A stretch of DNA of 64,000 nucleotides from the NCBI GenBank assembly GCA_002716065.1, contig PAZE01000045.1, forward strand, positions 1 through 64,000. The letters run 5' to 3'. Origin of the DNA: Crocinitomicaceae bacterium (GTDB taxonomy: Bacteria > Bacteroidota > Bacteroidia > Flavobacteriales_D > Parvicellaceae). The position numbers and the translations under genes are program-made. Positions 39,494 to 49,028 of this stretch are shown here, piece by piece. Under the pieces are notes generated by a model. It was not told the origin of the DNA and did no database searches. It was given only the letters and a program-made list of their open reading frames with translations. Each line of letters starts with the position of its first letter. Positions within the stretch are counted from its first letter, which is position 1.

Positions 39494-39498
39494 TTTTC

Positions 39499-40578
39499 CT
39501 ATAGTTGATTAGTTAATTTCAAATAGTCATCAGCATACCTCGAAATGTTAGCTTCTGGATCTATTTCAGCATCATTAAGAATACTGTTGATTAGTTGAAT
39601 GGATAAAAAAGGAGCCATCATTACCCCTTTACTTCCAAGGCCATTAAAAATATACATTTTATTAAAGCAAGGGTGACTTCCAATAAGAGGCCTTCTGTCT
39701 TTAGTTGTTGGACGAACACCTGCTTTTTGATCAATAATTTTATACTTAAAATCACCAAGTGAAGAAAGTTTTTTTAGCAATTCATTTTTTCCACTTTCAG
39801 AGCAATTGTAATTTAATTCTCTATGATTGTAAGTAGATCCAACAATAAACCGATTATTTCCAAGTGGATAAATAAAACATCCTTTATTTATTAATTTATT
39901 GGGTAATTCAGCACTTTCAATAATTATAATTTCACCTTTACATGGATTGTGGGGTAAATAATTAAAGAATGGGTTTTGGGTGTATTTTGGACCTTCACAA
40001 AAAATTATAGAAGATGCTAACCAATTTTTATAGATTATGGAATTATTTTCTTGAATAACGTTTTCATAGTTAAAAGCTGAGTTTAAAAATGCACCTTTGT
40101 TTTTAAAGTAATTTCTGCTCTCATTTACGTATTTGGTTACATCTAATCTTCCGGCACCTTCTACTTTACCAACACCAAAAGGACGAATTATTTTATTAAA
40201 TAAATCATCTTTAGATATGTTTTCTCCCATAAAAGTTGAGTATGCAGAAATGGTTTGTTTTAAGCTCCAGTTATTTTGTTCTTCAATGGAAGAAAACACA
40301 CGATAAAGGGAGTGATTTGAAAACAGTTTTTTCCCGAGTTTGTTCTCAATTGAGCTATAAAAGGAAATGGCGGAGGGTATAAATACACTTGCTTTCCATG
40401 AAAGCAATAGGCGCTTAAATGAGAAAGGATGAAAGATTCCTGCTGCAGCAAAAGAGCTTGTGGCTTTTGTGCAATTGTCGATAATTAAAAAAGAACCACC
40501 TTTTTTTTCAATTGAATGAGCTAAAGTTGTTCCTGCAAGACCTTGGCCTACAATTATAAAGTCAACTTTTTTCATCAA
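39499..40578 (-). CDS. FAD-dependent oxidoreductase (DAO family)
   Basis: DFIIVGQGLAGTTLAHSIEKKG dinucleotide-binding; GVRPTTKDRRPLIG, YIFNGLGSKGVMMAP. Confidence 0.92.
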   Translation of the reverse strand: MMKKVDFIIVGQGLAGTTLAHSIEKKGGSFLIIDNCTKATSSFAAAGIFHPFSFKRLLLSWKASVFIPSAISFYSSIENKLGKKLFSNHSLYRVFSSIEEQNNWSLKQTISAYSTFMGENISKDDLFNKIIRPFGVGKVEGAGRLDVTKYVNESRNYFKNKGAFLNSAFNYENVIQENNSIIYKNWLASSIIFCEGPKYTQNPFFNYLPHNPCKGEIIIIESAELPNKLINKGCFIYPLGNNRFIVGSTYNHRELNYNCSESGKNELLKKLSSLGDFKYKIIDQKAGVRPTTKDRRPLIGSHPCFNKMYIFNGLGSKGVMMAPFLSIQLINSILNDAEIDPEANISRYADDYLKLTNQL

Positions 40579-41207
40579 AAAGCTTTAAAAAACATCAAAA
40601 TACCAAAAGTGATTAAGCCAATTCCAATAATGTTTTTAAGAACAGCCTGTGTCTTTACTGTAAGTTTTGATTTCAATTTACTAGCAAAATAAATTTTAAT
40701 TAAGTCAACACCAAAAAGAGTGATAATGGTAGATGTAAAGTAATAAAATAAGCTAGAATCTTTAAGCTCTAGGGTTTCTGTAGCGTAAGTGCAGGCCGCA
40801 ATCCAGTAGATAAGCACACCAGGGTTGATGGCATTTAACCCAATTCCTTTAGCGATTAATCCAACATATGATTTTTTTTGATGTTCAGAGTTTTGACTAA
40901 CAGTTGGTTTATTTGAAACACCAGCTTGTTTTTTTAAAACATATACGATTCCTAGAACAATAAATGCGATTCCTGCGGCAAGCTTTATAAATAGATTTTC
41001 ATGTAAATAAGCATTTATTTTTTCAGCAAAAAGGTAAGCAGCAAAAAGATACAGAACATCACTAAGTAGTATTCCAATGTCTAGAAATAGGGCCTGTTTG
41101 AACCCTTTTTTAATGCTAGTGTCTATTAATATAAAGAAGGCCGGGCCAAATAAGAAGCTAAGTAGTAGTCCAAATAGAATACCATTTAAAATAATACTTG
41201 CAGTCAT
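40575..41207 (-). CDS. LysE family translocator
   Basis: GLLLSFLFGPAFFILIDTSIKKGFKQALFLDIGILLSD; GLNAINPGVLIYW. Confidence 0.9.
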   Translation of the reverse strand: MTASIILNGILFGLLLSFLFGPAFFILIDTSIKKGFKQALFLDIGILLSDVLYLFAAYLFAEKINAYLHENLFIKLAAGIAFIVLGIVYVLKKQAGVSNKPTVSQNSEHQKKSYVGLIAKGIGLNAINPGVLIYWIAACTYATETLELKDSSLFYYFTSTIITLFGVDLIKIYFASKLKSKLTVKTQAVLKNIIGIGLITFGILMFFKAF

Positions 41208-41236
41208 ACCTTTTTAATTAGAGCATTAAAGGTAGA

Positions 41237-41290
41237 CAAAAAAACGCCAGCAATAAGAACTAAGAAATTCTTAATTAGCTGGCATTTTTA
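41237..41290. terminator. Bidirectional hairpin terminator
   Basis: gccagc (41246-41251) ... gctggc (41278-41283) with inner aagaa/ttctt stem; A-run on left (T7 on minus) and T5 on right. Confidence 0.7.
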
Positions 41291-41396
41291 TTAATAAAAT
41301 TTGGTTGAGAATACTAAAGTATTCATCAATGTTACCTCTTTTCATCATCTCTTTAGCAAGAGATTTTAAGGATTCGTATTTAGTCTTTGCACTCAT
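41271..41396 (-). CDS. Small ORF, 41 aa, hypothetical
   Basis: MSAKTKYESLKSLAKEMMKRGNIDEYFSILNQILLIKMPAN; charged helix-like; stop lies inside the terminator hairpin; not in ORF track. Confidence 0.6.
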   Translation of the reverse strand: MSAKTKYESLKSLAKEMMKRGNIDEYFSILNQILLIKMPAN

Positions 41397-41474
41397 GGTA
41401 ATTAGTTTTTATTACACAACTAAATACAATGACTATGCCAAAAATCTCTAACTAGAAAAGAAAAATTAAAAGGT

Positions 41475-41669
41475 TTATTTTCCTTTACAGAAAGGTAATC
41501 CAGTTTTTGGACTCTCAACAACTACTTTGTCGCTAGGAAGGTCACAAGCTTCAGCTCTTTGATCTTTTGCGAAGTAATAAATAGTTTGGTTTCTACCTCC
41601 TTTAAGTTGTACATTTTTTGAATGAAGGAAATACGTTTTTCCTTTACTGTTTGTGTGTGAATAACCCAT
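41475..41669 (-). CDS. Conserved-looking small protein (64 aa)
   Basis: MGYSHTNSKGKTYFLHSKNVQLKGGRNQTIYYFAKDQRAEACDLPSDKVVVESPKTGLPFCKGK resembles a small bacterial protein family seen in other genomes (recollection, not searched). Confidence 0.8.
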   Translation of the reverse strand: MGYSHTNSKGKTYFLHSKNVQLKGGRNQTIYYFAKDQRAEACDLPSDKVVVESPKTGLPFCKGK

Positions 41670-41710
41670 ATTGATTAAATTTTTTAATGTTATAAGGTTG
41701 AAGATATTAA

Positions 41711-41743
41711 TTTTTCTTCGAATAATCCTATTTTTTCTTCGAA
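41711..41743 (-). promoter_or_regulatory. Two direct repeats TTCGAAGAAAAA, 21 bp centre to centre
   Basis: TTTTTCTTCGAA at 41711..41722 and 41732..41743 on plus; upstream of small gene 41475..41669. Confidence 0.5.
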
Positions 41744-41780
41744 AAAAAAGCTAAAAAGTTATAGTTGGGCTATCTGAAGA

Positions 41781-42581
41781 CTATATTTTTGATATTGGAT
41801 TAAGCAAACCTTGGTAATCTACCACTTCAAATTTTACAGATCCAAATAAAATTTTTGCTTTTGCACATAAAGGAATTTTATTTTTATCATCTGATATCCA
41901 GACAGTTAGGTCTTCTTCTTTTTTAAACACTCTTCCTGTTTGAATTACTGGACAAAACTTTAATGCTTTAAATTTTCCCATTCTAATCTTAATTTGGTCT
42001 CTCCCAAGAAATTTTATTTTTAGAGGGAATATTTCTCCATCTACAATAGTGTTAAACTCAAAAACATCCCCTTTTTCGGCATTTTCAAAGTCTAGCGTTC
42101 TTGCATAATAGTAAGCAGATAACATGTCTTGAACGTTTAAAGGAACCTTAATTTTGGTTTCTCCATCGTCAACTAGTTGGAGGTCTTGATGAAGCGTATA
42201 GTCTTGATTGATGATAAAACCACCCTCGTTTACCCTGCGAATAAAATACCAAGGCATAATGCTTTCTTTATCTACATAAGATTCATATCTATCTCGAACT
42301 TTGAAAAACCAATCAAAAGCTTTAATGCTTCTTCCAGTACCTACTATTCTATATAGATCTCTTCCTTTTGCTTTAATTTTACTCTCTTTAACCTGTAAAA
42401 CAGCTTCACCGGCATCAATAATCCCATAATGTAGCCTGTAAGTAAGTTTTTCTCCAATAGTAAATGATTCATTAATTATTTTTCTAAAAACCAGGTGCTC
42501 GTTATAGGTATTAAATAAGGCATTGTAAGAATTACTTGTAAGCCCTACACATAATAGTATAAGTAGAAAGGATTTTTTCAT
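41781..42581 (-). CDS. DUF3108-type secreted protein
   Basis: FTIGEKLTYRLHYGIIDAGEAVLQV...YRIVGTGRSIKAFDWFFKVRDRYESYVD. Confidence 0.9.
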   Translation of the reverse strand: MKKSFLLILLCVGLTSNSYNALFNTYNEHLVFRKIINESFTIGEKLTYRLHYGIIDAGEAVLQVKESKIKAKGRDLYRIVGTGRSIKAFDWFFKVRDRYESYVDKESIMPWYFIRRVNEGGFIINQDYTLHQDLQLVDDGETKIKVPLNVQDMLSAYYYARTLDFENAEKGDVFEFNTIVDGEIFPLKIKFLGRDQIKIRMGKFKALKFCPVIQTGRVFKKEEDLTVWISDDKNKIPLCAKAKILFGSVKFEVVDYQGLLNPISKI

Positions 42582-42636
42582 ATCAAAATATTACCAATAA
42601 GCATGCCGAAAATTGAATTTAATTATTTTTATCCTC

Positions 42637-43047
42637 ATGAAATATATTAAGTCTTTTACCATAATGGTTGTTTTTTTTAGTTGTTCTAGTCAAATGGATA
42701 ATAACTTAACTGAAAAGCAACTAATTGATTCAAGTAAAACAGAAATTAGTCAAGATAAATCCTACATTGAAAAGTTTTCCAATGGAAAAATTAAGGTTTC
42801 TGGAGAAATTGTAAAAGGCAAAAGAGAAGGTAAATGGTTCTCTTATTTTGAAAATGGAACTAAACAAAGTGAGCACAACTATTTAAATGGTAAACTTCAT
42901 GGTAATATGGCTGTTTTTTCATTAGATGGAAAACTACTGTATCAAGGATTTTATTTACATGGCAAACAGCACGGGAAATGGATCTATTATGAAAAATCTA
43001 GCAAAGAAAATAAAGAAGTCTGGTATGAAAATGGAGTTAAAAAGTAA
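42637..43047 (+). CDS. MORN/YwqK-like lipoprotein
   Basis: Lipobox VVFFSCSS; EKFSNGKIKVSGEIVKGKREGKWFSYFENGTKQSEHNYLNGKLHGN; internal ATG of ORF 42613. Confidence 0.85.
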   Translation: MKYIKSFTIMVVFFSCSSQMDNNLTEKQLIDSSKTEISQDKSYIEKFSNGKIKVSGEIVKGKREGKWFSYFENGTKQSEHNYLNGKLHGNMAVFSLDGKLLYQGFYLHGKQHGKWIYYEKSSKENKEVWYENGVKK

Positions 43048-43048
43048 A

Positions 43049-44332
43049 TTATTTTAAATCGTATTTCTTTTTGTATTTTTTATACTTTCTAATTTGATCG
43101 TTTTCTAGAGATATTAACCTTCCCTTTATAAATGCATATTCTACATTATTGGTTTTAACATCAAAAGCATCTCCTGATGAAATAAATAAAGTTGCATCTT
43201 TTCCTTCTTCAATACTGCCAACAGTATGGTCAATCCCAAGAATTTTTGCAGCATTTAAAGAAATTGCTGAAACACCCTTTTCATAATCTAAGCCATAAGC
43301 AATAGCTGTACCCACCATAAAAGGTAAATTTCTAGTAATCATTTCTTGCATATCACCAGCGTTCTGAATACAAAACAGAACACCTTCATTAGCTAAAACA
43401 CCAGCAGTACAGTAGGGAAGATGTATGTCTTGATGAGAGTAATTAGGTAGTCGATGTGTTCTTGGCAGCATAATGCTAATGTTATTTTCTTTTATTCTTT
43501 TAGCAATCATCCAAGAATCTGCACCACCAACAACACATAATCGTTGCAGTTTAAAATCTTTTTTAAATTGAATAACATCGTTTATTTCTTTAACGAAATT
43601 AACATGAACATAGAGCTGTTGTTCTCCATTAAAGATTCCCTTAAGAGCATTTAATTTTATATTGAAATAAGAGTTGTTAAGTTCATTATTATAGGCTTTT
43701 GCTCTAGAAAAAAAACTGGATATGGAATTCAAGGCTCTTTGGTAATCATTAGAAAAGGAAGCCGTGTCAACTAAGGAGTTATATTTTGGCCAATTCAAGT
43801 GAATACCTTCATCTAAACTAACAACAGCATCTTCCCAATTCCAAGCATCAAAATGAACAACAGAAGAGCTTCCGCTAATTGTTCCTCCTTTAGGACAAAT
43901 TTGTCCCATTAGCACTCCGTTAGATCTTACGGTAGGAGTTATTTTTGAATCGGTATTATAGGCAATTATAGAACGAACATTTGGATTGAATTCTCCAACT
44001 TCATATGAGTCTCTTGAAGCTCTTACCGCTTCAATATCCATTAACCCAATTGTAGAATTACAGGCTATAAATCCCGGATAAACATGCTTTCCTTTAATTC
44101 GAATTACTTGATCATAGCCTGAGGTGTCAATTGTTTTAACAAGAGCATTTTCAACAAGTGTAATTTTTCCATCTTTAATTGCTATTGCAGAACGCTTAAT
44201 ATAATTTCCATTACCAATATGAGCGGTTCCATCAAGTAAAAGAATGTTTTTATTATTTGCTATTGCAGGAGTTTCCTGACCAATTAGTCTAAAACAGGAA
44301 ACTAGATATAGTATAAAAACTGTTTTTTTCAT
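43049..44332 (-). CDS. Amidohydrolase-fold protein lacking the canonical HxH metal motif
   Basis: GKHVYPGFIACNSTIGLMDIEAV...SLNAAKILGIDHTVGSIEEGKDATLFISSGD. Confidence 0.88.
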   Translation of the reverse strand: MKKTVFILYLVSCFRLIGQETPAIANNKNILLLDGTAHIGNGNYIKRSAIAIKDGKITLVENALVKTIDTSGYDQVIRIKGKHVYPGFIACNSTIGLMDIEAVRASRDSYEVGEFNPNVRSIIAYNTDSKITPTVRSNGVLMGQICPKGGTISGSSSVVHFDAWNWEDAVVSLDEGIHLNWPKYNSLVDTASFSNDYQRALNSISSFFSRAKAYNNELNNSYFNIKLNALKGIFNGEQQLYVHVNFVKEINDVIQFKKDFKLQRLCVVGGADSWMIAKRIKENNISIMLPRTHRLPNYSHQDIHLPYCTAGVLANEGVLFCIQNAGDMQEMITRNLPFMVGTAIAYGLDYEKGVSAISLNAAKILGIDHTVGSIEEGKDATLFISSGDAFDVKTNNVEYAFIKGRLISLENDQIRKYKKYKKKYDLK

Positions 44333-47300
44333 TCGTTTCCATCATCTTTGATTGTACTACAATTGTGAGAGGTTGATGTTTCTGCTTTTAATTTTTGAAC
44401 CTTTCCTCCTGCATTTTTAAAGGAAATCATTTCTGTTATTAGTTCAGAACGCTGTTTCATTAGCTTCATCTTTCGTTGGTTTTGAGTGTCTATATCAAAG
44501 TATAACTTTCCATCAATGAATGTTTTTTCAACTTTTGCATAAACCGAAAGAGGATTTTGGCTCCAAAGTACCAAATCAGCATCTTTTCCTTCTTTTATAC
44601 TACCCACAATATGGTCTATATGTAAAAGCTTCGCGGGATTGATAGTAATCATATTTAGCGCTTCTTCCTCTTTCATGCCTCCATATTTAATGCCCTTAGC
44701 AGCTTCTTGATTGAGTCTTCTTCCCATTTCAGCATCATCTGAGTTAACAGCAACGGTAATCCCCATTTGATTTAATAAAGATGCGTTGTATGGAATAGCG
44801 TCTTTAACTTCATATTTATAGGCCCACCAATCTGAAAAAGTAGATCCTCCAGCACCATGAGCTTTCATTTTATCTGCTACTTTATATCCTTCTAATATAT
44901 GTGTAAAAGTGTTTAATGTAAAATTCAATGAATCGGCAACTTTCATTAGCATATTTATTTCAGACTGCACATAAGAATGACAAGTTATAAATCGTTCTTT
45001 GTTTAGTATTTCAAGTAGTATTTCCAATTGAAGATCTTTTCTTGGGATAGGCAATTGTTGTTTTCCTTTTTTATTGGATTGACGATATTCTTCCCAACGC
45101 TCTCCATATTTCTTTGCTCTCAAAAAAGCATCATAATAAACTTGTTCTACACCCATTCTAGTTTGCGGAAAACGAATGGTGTTTCGGTCTCCCCAGTTGG
45201 ATTGTTTTACATTTTCGCCAAGTGCAAACTTTATAAACTTTGGAGCTGGTTTAAATTTCATTTGCTCGCTAGAAGAACCCCAACGTAACTTTATTATAGC
45301 ACTTTGACCTCCGATTGGATTTGCAGATCCGTGTAATAACTGAGCGGTGGTAACACCTCCAGCTAGCTGCCTGTAAATATTGATGTCATTAGGATTGATT
45401 ACATCACCCAAATCAACTTCTGCAGTCACTGAATGAGAGGCTTCGTTTACCCCCCTTGAAATGGCAATATGAGAGTGCTCATCAATTATTCCAGCAGTAA
45501 GATGTTTGTTGGTTCCATCTATAACAATAGTTGAAGGATCAACTACATCTAGAATATTTCCTATGTGGGTTATTATACCTTCATTAATCAGTACATCGGT
45601 ATTGTAAAGTATTCCTTCTTTTTCAGATGTCCACACCGTAGTATTTTTTATAAGGTAGGGAATAGGTTTTGGAAGAGAATCAAACCCATAAGCAACAGGG
45701 GGGAGTAACGGATGAAAAGCACTTGTATCCATAGTAAAAACAGGCTTTTTTTCTTTTACAATTGGCTTTTCTTTTCGAATGGCAGACCATTTAAACCATT
45801 CGCCATTGGGATCCAACCCATTTCCATCCCAAGACCCACTGTTAAAATTAACAATTCCTGAAAGCCCGTAATTTCCACCATTTAATTTAAACGCTAGTGT
45901 AATTTGCTTGCCTTGATGCTTTATAGTGACAGGTACTGTTTTTTTCTTAGTAATTTTTATAGGTCTTCCAGTAATGGAATCGATTATAAAGACACCCTCT
46001 AAAGTGCTATCCTTAATTATATTGTACTGTATGGATGCTTTTGGTTTTTCTTTGCTGCCTTTAACAATTAGTGTTCTGATGTTTTGATTAATATTTAAAT
46101 TGTATTTGCCTCGTATGTCATCAGCATTTAAATCCGATATTATGTGCTGTTTTCCTTGAATCCAATTTTCAAGTAGAGTGCCATTTTTTTCAAAAAGCTC
46201 GTCAGATGTTACAATTAAATTAGCCCACTTGCCTTTTTCTAGAGTGCCTAAAGTATTACTTTTTTGGATGAAAGCAGCTGGAGTTTCTGTTAGTGCTTTA
46301 TATGCAGCTTCTTTGGACAGTCCTTTGCTAATGGCTAATCGCAAATTTGAAATAAAATCTTTTGGAGATAATCCATTAGAAGTTATGGAGAAATTAAGTT
46401 GATTTTTTTCTAAAATTGACAAATTAAAAGGAGCATATTTCCAATATCTTAACTTTTGGGTAGATATCCTATTGGCATCATATGGGTTTTCTACATTATA
46501 TGCTTTTGGAAAATTAATGGGTACAATTAATTTTAAGCCAGCGTTTTTTATCTCTTGAATTCTTTCAAATTCATCTCCACCTGTTTTAATGATATAATCT
46601 ATTTCGAATTCTTCAGAAATCTTATTTACCCGTAAAATATCTTGAGCATTAGAGGTAATAAAAATTTGAGGTTTTTCAATTGATTTAAGGTGGCTTTCAA
46701 TAGAAAGATCTTTAAAAGCGGGATTAGTTTGCTTATACCAAATGGCATCAAGATAAAATTGTTTTATCAATGCAATACAACCCATAAGTGAAGAAGGATA
46801 TGCTTGATGTGAAGTTCCTTTTTTGAAGGAATAAAAATTTGCAGCATGATTATCTAAAGTGGTTGTATTAGATGCTTTATTTAAAGATGTTAAGAAACCA
46901 CTTCCTCTTAGCACTCCATCTTCTCTATGACTTAGCACAACACCAAATCCTTTTTTTAATAGCTTGTTTTTTTGCTTTTGGTTAAATTGAAAATCATCAA
47001 TTCCACTATACTCTGATTTTATGGATTCGTTCCAATAATATGGGCCTTGCTTTGATGAGGAATATTGAGGTTGTGGTGGTTTTTTTTTTGGAATTGGCTT
47101 ACTAATTCCATAAGAAGAGTATAAATCAATAAATGAGGCATAAATGTGTTTATCATAAAGATCGTATACAATAGCATTTTTTGGAGGTTTTAAATTTTCT
47201 CCTACAGCTAAAATTTTACCGTCTTTAATAATGAGGGTGCCATTGTTAAGGGTTGTTTGGGAATTCACATGAATAATAGCCTTGATTAAAGCAATGGGTT

Positions 47301-47400
47301 GATTAGCATTATCTTTAACTCCATTGTAAGGAATGTATTGCTGAGGAAAAAAAGTTCCAACAGTAAGAAGAAAAACTAAAAAAAGAGTTGTTTTTTTCAT
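44329..47400 (-). CDS. Large two-domain amidohydrolase family protein (degenerate N-terminal domain, intact C-terminal domain)
   Basis: C-terminal TAGIIDEHSHIAISRG, ITCHSYVQSEI, FTHILEGYK, VNSDDAEM; GKDADLVLW; likely start is the ATG at 47400 with signal peptide MKKTTLFLVFLLTVGTFFPQQ. Confidence 0.92.
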   Translation of the reverse strand: MKKTTLFLVFLLTVGTFFPQQYIPYNGVKDNANQPIALIKAIIHVNSQTTLNNGTLIIKDGKILAVGENLKPPKNAIVYDLYDKHIYASFIDLYSSYGISKPIPKKKPPQPQYSSSKQGPYYWNESIKSEYSGIDDFQFNQKQKNKLLKKGFGVVLSHREDGVLRGSGFLTSLNKASNTTTLDNHAANFYSFKKGTSHQAYPSSLMGCIALIKQFYLDAIWYKQTNPAFKDLSIESHLKSIEKPQIFITSNAQDILRVNKISEEFEIDYIIKTGGDEFERIQEIKNAGLKLIVPINFPKAYNVENPYDANRISTQKLRYWKYAPFNLSILEKNQLNFSITSNGLSPKDFISNLRLAISKGLSKEAAYKALTETPAAFIQKSNTLGTLEKGKWANLIVTSDELFEKNGTLLENWIQGKQHIISDLNADDIRGKYNLNINQNIRTLIVKGSKEKPKASIQYNIIKDSTLEGVFIIDSITGRPIKITKKKTVPVTIKHQGKQITLAFKLNGGNYGLSGIVNFNSGSWDGNGLDPNGEWFKWSAIRKEKPIVKEKKPVFTMDTSAFHPLLPPVAYGFDSLPKPIPYLIKNTTVWTSEKEGILYNTDVLINEGIITHIGNILDVVDPSTIVIDGTNKHLTAGIIDEHSHIAISRGVNEASHSVTAEVDLGDVINPNDINIYRQLAGGVTTAQLLHGSANPIGGQSAIIKLRWGSSSEQMKFKPAPKFIKFALGENVKQSNWGDRNTIRFPQTRMGVEQVYYDAFLRAKKYGERWEEYRQSNKKGKQQLPIPRKDLQLEILLEILNKERFITCHSYVQSEINMLMKVADSLNFTLNTFTHILEGYKVADKMKAHGAGGSTFSDWWAYKYEVKDAIPYNASLLNQMGITVAVNSDDAEMGRRLNQEAAKGIKYGGMKEEEALNMITINPAKLLHIDHIVGSIKEGKDADLVLWSQNPLSVYAKVEKTFIDGKLYFDIDTQNQRKMKLMKQRSELITEMISFKNAGGKVQKLKAETSTSHNCSTIKDDGNE

Positions 47401-47482
47401 AAGGCTATAGCAATATGTAAAAAAAATCAATTCATTACTAAAATTTCTAAATCCATCTTTATAGATTTGGAAAAAAATTATT

Positions 47483-47833
47483 ATGAAAGCACATACCATA
47501 TCATTAATTAGCTCAGTAGTATTAATTGTAATGAGCGCTTGGGGATATTTGTCTTCTGACAGTCCTTCATTAACTGCTCTTATCCCATTATTTTTTGGTG
47601 TTGTCCTACTAGCGTGTTATCCTGGTATTAAAAGTGAAAATAAAATTATTGCTCATGTCGCTGTTCTTTTAACATTAATTGTTCTTGTAGCTCTTTTTAT
47701 GCCGTTAAAGGGTGCAATTGGCAGAGACGATTCAATGGCAGTTGTGAGAATAGTTATTATGATTTCCGGGACTTCACTTTCAATGGTCGCTTTTGTTAAA
47801 AGCTTCATTGCCGCAAGAAAAAACAAACAGTAG
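47483..47833 (+). CDS. Hypothetical small membrane protein
   Basis: 116 aa with four hydrophobic segments. Confidence 0.75.
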   Translation: MKAHTISLISSVVLIVMSAWGYLSSDSPSLTALIPLFFGVVLLACYPGIKSENKIIAHVAVLLTLIVLVALFMPLKGAIGRDDSMAVVRIVIMISGTSLSMVAFVKSFIAARKNKQ

Positions 47834-47839
47834 TAGCAA

Positions 47840-48994
47840 TTGATTACCACATCTAAACCAGCTGAAAAAGCTGTAATCATTGGTTTAATTAGTTCTGATC
47901 AGAATGAAAAGCTCACTATGGAATATCTAGATGAGCTCGAATTTCTTACCCAAACATCAGGTGCTAAAATTGTAAATCGATTTGTTCAGCGGCTAAATCT
48001 ACCGCATCCCTCCACTTTCGTGGGTAAAGGAAAAATTAATGAGATTAAGCAGTATATTCAGGATAACCAGGTGGATTTAGCGGTGTTTGATGACGATTTA
48101 AATCCAACACAAATACGAAATGTAGAGCGAATTTTATGCTGTAAAATTTTAGATAGAAGCAACTTAATTTTAGACATTTTCGCTAGCAGGGCAAGAACCG
48201 CACATTCCAAGGTACAGGTAGAGCTAGCTCAATATCAATACTTGCTACCAAGGTTAACTAGAATGTGGACCCACTTAGAGCGTCAAAAAGGAGGTATTGG
48301 GATGAGAGGTCCTGGGGAGACTCAAATAGAAACAGATCGTAGGATTATAGGCCAGAAGATAAGTAGTCTTAAAGCAAAGTTGGCAAAAATTGATCGTCAA
48401 AAAGCAGCTCAAAGAAACAATAGAGGAGCAATGGTTAGAGTGGCTTTAGTTGGTTACACCAATGTGGGTAAATCTACACTAATGAATTTATTGGCAAAAG
48501 CAGATGTTTTTGCTGAAAACAAGCTCTTTGCCACTCTTGATACTACAGTACGAAAGGTTGTGGTCAAGCATTTGCCTTTTTTAATGTCGGACACCGTTGG
48601 GTTTATTAGAAAGCTTCCCCATCAGTTAATAGAATCATTTAAATCAACACTAGATGAAGTTAGGGAAGCAGATGTGTTGGTTCATGTTATTGATGTTTCT
48701 CATGATGCATTTGAAGATCAATTTAGCACAGTTAATGAAACACTTAATGAAATATTAGATCAGCCTAAACCAACCATTTTAGTTTTTAATAAAATTGATA
48801 ATTTTGATGCAGAAAAAAAAGAGGTTTTATTAGGAATTATAGAAAACTGGAAGTCTAAAAAAAGTCATAAATCGGTCTTTATTTCTGCTGTAAAAAAACA
48901 GAATATTGATCAGTTAAAGGAATTTATTTATGAAAAAGTGAAAACCATTCATGTGAAAAGATTTCCTTATAACTCTACCTATTTCGACTATTAA
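47840..48994 (+). CDS. hflX: GTPase HflX
   Basis: HPSTFVGKGKINEIK, RGPGETQIETDRRII, VALVGYTNVGKSTLMNLL, SDTVGFIRKLPHQLIESFKSTLDEV; TTG start. Confidence 0.96.
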   Translation: MITTSKPAEKAVIIGLISSDQNEKLTMEYLDELEFLTQTSGAKIVNRFVQRLNLPHPSTFVGKGKINEIKQYIQDNQVDLAVFDDDLNPTQIRNVERILCCKILDRSNLILDIFASRARTAHSKVQVELAQYQYLLPRLTRMWTHLERQKGGIGMRGPGETQIETDRRIIGQKISSLKAKLAKIDRQKAAQRNNRGAMVRVALVGYTNVGKSTLMNLLAKADVFAENKLFATLDTTVRKVVVKHLPFLMSDTVGFIRKLPHQLIESFKSTLDEVREADVLVHVIDVSHDAFEDQFSTVNETLNEILDQPKPTILVFNKIDNFDAEKKEVLLGIIENWKSKKSHKSVFISAVKKQNIDQLKEFIYEKVKTIHVKRFPYNSTYFDY

Positions 48995-49028
48995 AAATTA
49001 CTTTATACTTTTATTCAAAATATAACAC

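Noticed and set aside
45028-46402. Plus-strand ORFs within the large amidohydrolase gene
   Set aside because: Antisense to a strongly supported CDS
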